Notes under the pieces: model-generated
Told to the model about the DNA's origin: nothing
What the model saw: the letters and a program-made list of their open reading frames with translations, nothing else
The model's database searches: none
Source: Oscillospiraceae bacterium
Lineage (GTDB): Bacteria; Bacillota; Clostridia; Oscillospirales; JAAYXM01
Assembly (NCBI GenBank): GCA_017409405.1
Contig: JAFQSU010000024.1
Span: forward strand, 1-35,351
Length of the DNA stretch: 35,351 nucleotides
Reading direction: 5' to 3'
Shown here: positions 30,681 through 35,351 of the stretch, one piece after another
Position numbering within the stretch: position 1 is the stretch's first letter
Layout: every line of letters starts with the position of its first letter
Program-made: the position numbers and the translations under genes

Positions 30681-31910
30681 ATGAAGACCATTCGATTCGC
30701 TGTGTGCGGAACAGGTCGTCGCGGCACGTCTCTTGCGAAGGATACGATTCTTGCTCTTCCGGATGTCGAGATTTGCGCGGTCTCCGATCCGTACATAGAT
30801 AAGGCGGAAGGCTGTGCTTCTGCGATAGAAGAAAAGGCAGGTTATCGTCCGAATGTATATCGTGACCACGTAGAGCTGTTTGAAAACGAAAAGCCCGATG
30901 CGGTTTTTGTTGCGACAGGCTGGAAAGAGCACGCAGCTGTTGCAATTCATGCAATGGAAAAAGGTGTTGCGGTTGCATGCGAGGTTGGTGCGGCGTTTTC
31001 CGAAGACGAGTGCCGCAAGCTTATCGAAACCTACGAGAGGACAAAAACACCGTTTATGCTGCTTGAAAACTGCTGTTTCGGGCGCGAGGAGCTGCTTGTT
31101 ACGGCTATGGCGCGTGACGGACGCTTCGGTGAGATAGTTTACTGCCACGGTGCATATATGCACGACCTTCGTGAGCAGGTATCTCACGGCGAGCTTCGCC
31201 GCCATTACAGAAACGGCGAATATTCAACCCGAAACCGCGATAATTACCCGACTCATGACCTCGGTTCCATAGCAAAGCTTCTCGGTATCAATAGGGGAAA
31301 CCGTATGGTGTCTCTCTCAAGCCGTGCTTCAAAGGCAAGAGGTATTCATGATTACATAGTTCGCAGTGAAGATGAAGATATTAAATATCTTGCGTCCCGT
31401 GAGTTCGCCCAGGGAGATATAGTTGAAACCCTCATCACCTGCGAAAACGGTGAGCTTATAAACCTCAGGCTTGACACAACGCTCCCTGCTTACTATTCGC
31501 GTGAGTTTACCGTGCGAGGAACGCGTGGGTTATACAAACAGGACACAAATATGGCGGTGTTTGACGGTGAGGATGTTGACCACGGCGGAAAGATTGAATA
31601 TATGCTCCGCGAAATCAATAACGCTGTTAAATACCATGATGAATATCTCCCCGATATGTGGAAGAACATCACACCTGAGATAGAAGAAGCAGGGCATGGC
31701 GGCATGGATTACTTTGAATTTGAAGTTTTTTGTGACTGCCTGCGAAACGGTAAAGAAATGCCGATAGACGTATACGATGCTGCGGCGTGGATGAGCATAT
31801 CCTATCTCACCGAGCAGTCTATAGCGCAAGGCGGTGCTTCTGTTGACATCCCGGATTTCACCAATGGCAAGTATAAAACACGTCCGTTAAAAGACGTTGT
31901 AAAATTATAA
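30681..31910 (+). CDS. GH109-like Gfo/Idh/MocA-family protein
   Basis: The 409-aa protein has an N-terminal Rossmann fold (FAVCGTGRRGTSLAKD) and motifs I recognise from glycoside hydrolase family 109: CEVGAAFSEDECRKLIE, MLLENCCFGREELLV, GRFGEIVYCHGAYMHDLR and NYPTHDLGSIAKLLGINRGNRM. GH109 enzymes cleave alpha-N-acetylgalactosaminides by an NAD-dependent oxidation-elimination route. The usual YPTHGLG reads YPTHDLG here. Unlike many GH109 members there is no Tat or Sec signal, so it acts in the cytoplasm on an imported sugar. AAAGGA precedes ATG 30681. It is likely cotranscribed with the DegT gene (113-nt gap, no terminator). A plain oxidoreductase role remains possible. Confidence 0.87.
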   Translation: MKTIRFAVCGTGRRGTSLAKDTILALPDVEICAVSDPYIDKAEGCASAIEEKAGYRPNVYRDHVELFENEKPDAVFVATGWKEHAAVAIHAMEKGVAVACEVGAAFSEDECRKLIETYERTKTPFMLLENCCFGREELLVTAMARDGRFGEIVYCHGAYMHDLREQVSHGELRRHYRNGEYSTRNRDNYPTHDLGSIAKLLGINRGNRMVSLSSRASKARGIHDYIVRSEDEDIKYLASREFAQGDIVETLITCENGELINLRLDTTLPAYYSREFTVRGTRGLYKQDTNMAVFDGEDVDHGGKIEYMLREINNAVKYHDEYLPDMWKNITPEIEEAGHGGMDYFEFEVFCDCLRNGKEMPIDVYDAAAWMSISYLTEQSIAQGGASVDIPDFTNGKYKTRPLKDVVKL

Positions 31911-31932
31911 TTTATCTAAGGAGGAAATTCAA

Positions 31933-34443
31933 ATGAAAAGAGTATTATCAATCATTCTCGCAATCGCAATGTGCATCTCATTACTCCCAACCTTCGCATC
32001 GGCGGCGGACAACAGCGTAGACTTTAAATTTATCGGCAACGGCATAAAGCTTTCTTCCGCCAGCCGCGCCGGTAACAGAGCGTCTAATTCAACCTCGGTC
32101 GGTCATGTTCCGGTTATCGAGTCCGACACGGTCCACCGTATTATCACGTTTAAGAACAATACTTCAAAAGAAATTGCCTACACCCCCGGTGTTGCAGACA
32201 GCAGTGACACCATCCTCATGGCAGGCACATGGGAGGTAGAGGTTCCGGCAAGCGGCACTTACGTTCCGCAGATTAACTACATCGGCTGCAAGTATTCGCC
32301 GAAGTGGGAAATCTTCCTCACGAAAAAGCCTGAAGCGGTTGACGAACAGCTGAGCTCAGACCGCCCGACTTATGACTGGCAGATAGACGCGCTTGATTCG
32401 GCAGATTATGTCGGTACATACGACGGCTACAGTACATCTGACGGCGCACTTCTCTCAAAGAAGTTTATCGACAAGTCGCTCACCGCAGGCACATACTATC
32501 TCACGATTATTGCAAACGGAGAAAATGCAGGAAAAGAATTATATTCCGAAGATGATAATGCAAGCTATTTAATTCCGCTTCTTATTGAGTCCTTCACCCT
32601 CACACCTGCAACCGCACTGGCAAGAGACCATGATTTTGTTATTAAATCAACTTCACTTACATCGACCGCACTTACCGATTATGATGTAAGCAAGTACTTC
32701 AGCAACGATTCTCTTGAATACGTCAGCTGGGTTCCGAAAAACGGCAAATCTGTTGCGGCACTTAATCCCCTCGCAACAGACGGCTATGAGCTTCCACCAC
32801 GAGCGAAAGTGGGCGGTAACGCTGACAACTCTCCTAATCTGTATGCCGACGGATTTGTTTCACAGTTTATAGTCGGAAAGTGGGACAGCACTCAATCCGA
32901 ACAAACTATGTACCAGAAAAACTATGAAGGAACTTCATTTGATGCAAGACCCTCATACGCGATACGCATAAATGTAGAAACAAGCGGTATTTATTCCGTA
33001 ACACTGAAAAATGACTTTACACTTAAAAGTGACGGAGTTAAGAGTTCGAATTTCCTGGAGGATGGCGCACTCACAAGAGCGGCAGTTCCGAATGTTTATA
33101 TCGTAAAAGCAACGGACAAGGCTTCCGAGAATACATTGGCAACCACTCGTGCTGATGTAGCAAAAATGATTGCTGCAAACGGAATTGTCAAGGAACTTGG
33201 CTTGTTTGATTGCGGCACTCTTTCTGATAAAACATTTGAAGAAAACGTCACACTGGAAAAGGGTGAGTATTTCGTCATATTAGATGTATGTGAAAAAAGT
33301 CTTAATGCAAATTCGAACTGTTACTGGCGAGTATATAATGCCGGATTAGAGACTGACTCTGTCTATCAGCTCTTCCTCCTCTCCGGCATTACGCTTACTC
33401 CTGTTGTAACAGCCGAGGACGAAGCTCTTGCAGCAGAGCAGGCAAAGTATGATACGGTAAAGACCGCTAAAGAAGGCGCAATCGCATCCGCAACAGCAGT
33501 CGGTCTTAATGATTCCGCATACATCAATATTATCGGCGCAGATGTAGCTGATAATTCATCTGTAGAAGGAGCAACAGACAGAGTAGAAACAACTCGCGGA
33601 GCAGAAAAAGAAATAACGGCAAAAGAAGTTGACGGTTATGAATTCCTCTACTGGGCAAAGGGACTTGGCGCTGACCGCCGCGTAGTATCAACCGACCCGA
33701 CATACACTGTTAAGGCAACCTCGGGCGGCACATGGCTCTATGCATACTATAAAAAAACGACATCAAATGATGTTTCCGTTATGTTCTATAACGCAGACGG
33801 TTCTGTTATCAGACAGGAGCTTGTGGCAGAGAATGACGATATCACATTCCCCGATGACCCGTCATTTAACAGCTACACCTTCAAGGGCTGGGCGCTCGGC
33901 AATGTCGACAACATCATCACTGAGGCAACGGCAAGCGGCAAGCAGATGCTTTTTGTTGCACAGTACAACGACCCGTCAGATACCGAAAAGGTATACAAGG
34001 TAACGGTAAACGGATATGATGACTATCACGCATACGGCGAATCCGTAACGGCAGTAGCCGCAGAGCGCGACGGAACGGACGTATTCGTATACTGGAAGAA
34101 GGGTGAGGAGATAGTCAGCTTTGATAAGGAATATACCTTCAATGTATTTGAAAACTGCACACTTACAGCGGTATATGCAGCATACAAGCCGGTAACAGAT
34201 GCACTCCGCAAGATTATCATCAGCGGAAACGGTGAAAACATCATGGCAGAGTTTATCGGACTCGGCAGTGCAGTAGAAACAGGTATACTTTTCCACGAAA
34301 CAGCGGAAGCTATAACTCTTGCAAACGCAAGCCACAAGATTGCAATGACGACAAACGGCAACCACCTTGCCGCGCTCAATGACGTCGGAAACTGCATCGG
34401 CTATGCAATCCTTTCAAACGGCAACGTAATTTACGATAAGTAA
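31933..34443 (+). CDS. Secreted protein with duplicated unknown module and InlB-type repeats
   Basis: The 836-aa protein has a Sec signal peptide (MKR, hydrophobic core, ASA cleavage after residue 24). Two related modules of about 155 residues follow (about 68-226 and 338-491). Each shows a VxVxxSGxYxxx strand, a LTKK/VKATD segment, LxxGxYYLxI and a closing FTLTP or ITLTP. Three stretches (about 558-608, 613-678, 687-750) resemble Listeria-Bacteroides (InlB B/Flg_new) repeats with GYEFLYWAKG, SYTFKGWALG and VFVYWKKG. A C-terminal domain (757-836) ends in NGNVIYDK. No LPXTG, choline-binding or SLH anchor is seen. AAGGAGG lies 22 nt or less after the GH109-like gene. Function unknown; surface glycan binding is a guess. 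Confidence 0.85.
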   Translation: MKRVLSIILAIAMCISLLPTFASAADNSVDFKFIGNGIKLSSASRAGNRASNSTSVGHVPVIESDTVHRIITFKNNTSKEIAYTPGVADSSDTILMAGTWEVEVPASGTYVPQINYIGCKYSPKWEIFLTKKPEAVDEQLSSDRPTYDWQIDALDSADYVGTYDGYSTSDGALLSKKFIDKSLTAGTYYLTIIANGENAGKELYSEDDNASYLIPLLIESFTLTPATALARDHDFVIKSTSLTSTALTDYDVSKYFSNDSLEYVSWVPKNGKSVAALNPLATDGYELPPRAKVGGNADNSPNLYADGFVSQFIVGKWDSTQSEQTMYQKNYEGTSFDARPSYAIRINVETSGIYSVTLKNDFTLKSDGVKSSNFLEDGALTRAAVPNVYIVKATDKASENTLATTRADVAKMIAANGIVKELGLFDCGTLSDKTFEENVTLEKGEYFVILDVCEKSLNANSNCYWRVYNAGLETDSVYQLFLLSGITLTPVVTAEDEALAAEQAKYDTVKTAKEGAIASATAVGLNDSAYINIIGADVADNSSVEGATDRVETTRGAEKEITAKEVDGYEFLYWAKGLGADRRVVSTDPTYTVKATSGGTWLYAYYKKTTSNDVSVMFYNADGSVIRQELVAENDDITFPDDPSFNSYTFKGWALGNVDNIITEATASGKQMLFVAQYNDPSDTEKVYKVTVNGYDDYHAYGESVTAVAAERDGTDVFVYWKKGEEIVSFDKEYTFNVFENCTLTAVYAAYKPVTDALRKIIISGNGENIMAEFIGLGSAVETGILFHETAEAITLANASHKIAMTTNGNHLAALNDVGNCIGYAILSNGNVIYDK

Positions 34444-34459
34444 GACCGGATTCTTCGAC

Positions 34460-34605
34460 TGCGCCCCCCAAAAAAAGCCTCCCTCATAATGTGGATAATA
34501 CCATTAACCTTGTAGGGGAGGGTCTCTGCACCCTCCCGGTCTCTCAAGGGTCGCGTAAAGGGGGTGCCGAGGCAACAATCCCTCAGTCGGCGAAGCCGGC
34601 ATCAC
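34460..34605. repeat. GC-rich intergenic element with hairpins
   Basis: Between the two paralogous secreted-protein genes lies a stretch unlike the rest of the intergenic DNA. GGGAGGGT/ACCCTCCC (34516-34537, loop CTCTGC) and GTCGGC/GCCGGC (34586-34600, loop GAA) form hairpins. The phrases CCTCCCTCA, GGGAGGGTCT and AATCCCTCAGTCGGC resemble the dispersed GC-rich intergenic repeats I recall from gut Clostridia genomes. It contains no reading frame. Its repeat nature needs a genome-wide count. Confidence 0.5.
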
Positions 34606-34647
34606 ACAACAAACCACACTCACGCACTTTTATACCAAGGAGGATAT

Positions 34648-35351
34648 ATGAAAAATAGGATTATTTCTTTCATACTCACGGTATGTATGGTAATATCCCT
34701 TCTGCCTGCAAATGTGCTTGCGGCATCAGGGATTACCATCGAATATGCATTTGCAGACAGCGGTGCAATAGGACTGTATCACAGCTCCGCCATAAGAGGA
34801 GGCAATGCAACGTCCGATAATGCTTCTTTATCCGCATGGCCTGTACCTACGGATAAGGTTGACGGAAATTACCGCCTTATTACATTCAAAACCACCGGAA
34901 AGCCTGTGAGCTTCACACCCGGAACTGCTACTCCGTCAGGGTCTGTGCTTGCGGCAGGTACATGGGAGATAACAGTGTCAAAGGACGCTACGTACACACC
35001 GACGGTATCACTCCTTGCGGCGGCATCTTCCCCTGTTTACGACGTGTATCTCACAAAAAAAGACACGGCTAATCCGCAGTTTGCACAGGGCAAAAAGCTT
35101 GATGAGCCGTACCTTTCTGCAATCAGTGCTGCGGACTATATCGGCACAATTGACGGCTATGGCGCAAGTGACGGCACGGTTATAACCGAGACGTTCTCGG
35201 ATAAACCACTCACAGAGGGTACATATTATCTCACCCTTGCGGCAAACGGCTCAAACGCGACGGAGATATTCAACACAAACTATGTTCCGCTTCTGCCGGT
35301 AAGGTTTAAGCTTGTTGAGTATAAAGCACCGGTTGTGGTGTACCCGTCAGA
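34648..35351 (+). CDS. Secreted paralogue of the preceding protein, truncated by window end
   Basis: An open frame starts at ATG 34648, after AAGGAGGA, and runs off the window after 234 codons. It begins with a signal peptide (MKNRIISFILTVCMVISLLP, cleavage near VLA after residue 25). The mature part aligns by eye with residues 68-224 of the upstream protein: RLITFKTTGKPVSFTPG, LAAGTWEITV, VYDVYLTKK, ADYIGTIDGYGASDG, PLTEGTYYLTLAANG and YVPLLPVRFKLVE. It is therefore a tandem duplicate, diverged but colinear. The rest of the protein, including any repeats or anchor, lies outside the window. The gene is unbroken as far as it can be seen. Confidence 0.88.
   Translation, partial: MKNRIISFILTVCMVISLLPANVLAASGITIEYAFADSGAIGLYHSSAIRGGNATSDNASLSAWPVPTDKVDGNYRLITFKTTGKPVSFTPGTATPSGSVLAAGTWEITVSKDATYTPTVSLLAAASSPVYDVYLTKKDTANPQFAQGKKLDEPYLSAISAADYIGTIDGYGASDGTVITETFSDKPLTEGTYYLTLAANGSNATEIFNTNYVPLLPVRFKLVEYKAPVVVYPS

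Overview
The window is a chromosomal segment of an anaerobic, low-to-mid GC Gram-positive bacterium, most likely an uncultured gut-type member of the Clostridia (Oscillospirales/Ruminococcaceae-like). The basis is the tig-clpP-clpX-lon-engB order, the rplS-lepB-rbgA-rnhB-yraN order, strong AGGAGG ribosome-binding sites, a corrinoid-enzyme reductive activator, a TGS-less threonyl-tRNA synthetase and secreted proteins with Clostridia-type repeats. The placement is inference; there is no 16S gene in the window.

Layout. (1) 1-7100, almost all minus strand: nfeD-SPFH-mscL membrane operon from a consensus promoter; a lone lipoprotein; a 57-aa small protein on the plus strand; a [2Fe-2S]/ASKHA corrinoid activator; a tRNA-Arg(ACG); then the coaX-ECF S component (probable pantothenate transporter)-metF operon. 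(2) 7221-10651, plus strand: thrS and an NSS sodium symporter, each with its own promoter and terminator. (3) 10658-11608, minus strand: an RluA-type pseudouridine synthase. (4) 11702-16923, plus strand: rplS, lepB, rbgA, rnhB, yraN, thrC and a metallophosphoesterase, tightly packed. (5) 17031-25810, plus strand: tig, clpP, clpX, lon, engB, lysA, with an AraC-type regulator 27 nt behind lysA. (6) 25836-31910: an accessory sugar-metabolism-like block: TIM-barrel amidohydrolase, Gfo/Idh/MocA oxidoreductase, a divergent AraC regulator, a DegT-type PLP enzyme and a GH109-like Gfo/Idh protein. (7) 31933-35351: two tandem paralogous secreted proteins, the second cut by the window end.

How the genes work together. 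Sections 1-5 are housekeeping: translation, protein quality control, CoA and folate/methionine metabolism, and lysine/threonine synthesis. Section 6 looks like a small, locally controlled catabolic module. Its AraC gene and the DegT gene are divergent, and the DNA between their promoters carries two identical 23-bp direct repeats plus degenerate copies. A second pair of direct repeats abuts the -35 of the first Gfo/Idh gene. No transporter or sugar kinase accompanies the module, and a short reading frame resembling the C-terminus of an M19 dipeptidase suggests that a gene was lost there. The most novel-looking parts are this repeat-controlled module and the duplicated unknown module shared by the two secreted proteins.

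No gene-free stretch exceeds 300 bases. The largest gaps are 4390-4638 (tRNA promoter, tRNA, terminator), 29014-29214 (operator array) and 34444-34647 (GC-rich intergenic element). All positions, spacings and motif matches were read by eye; no database search was run.
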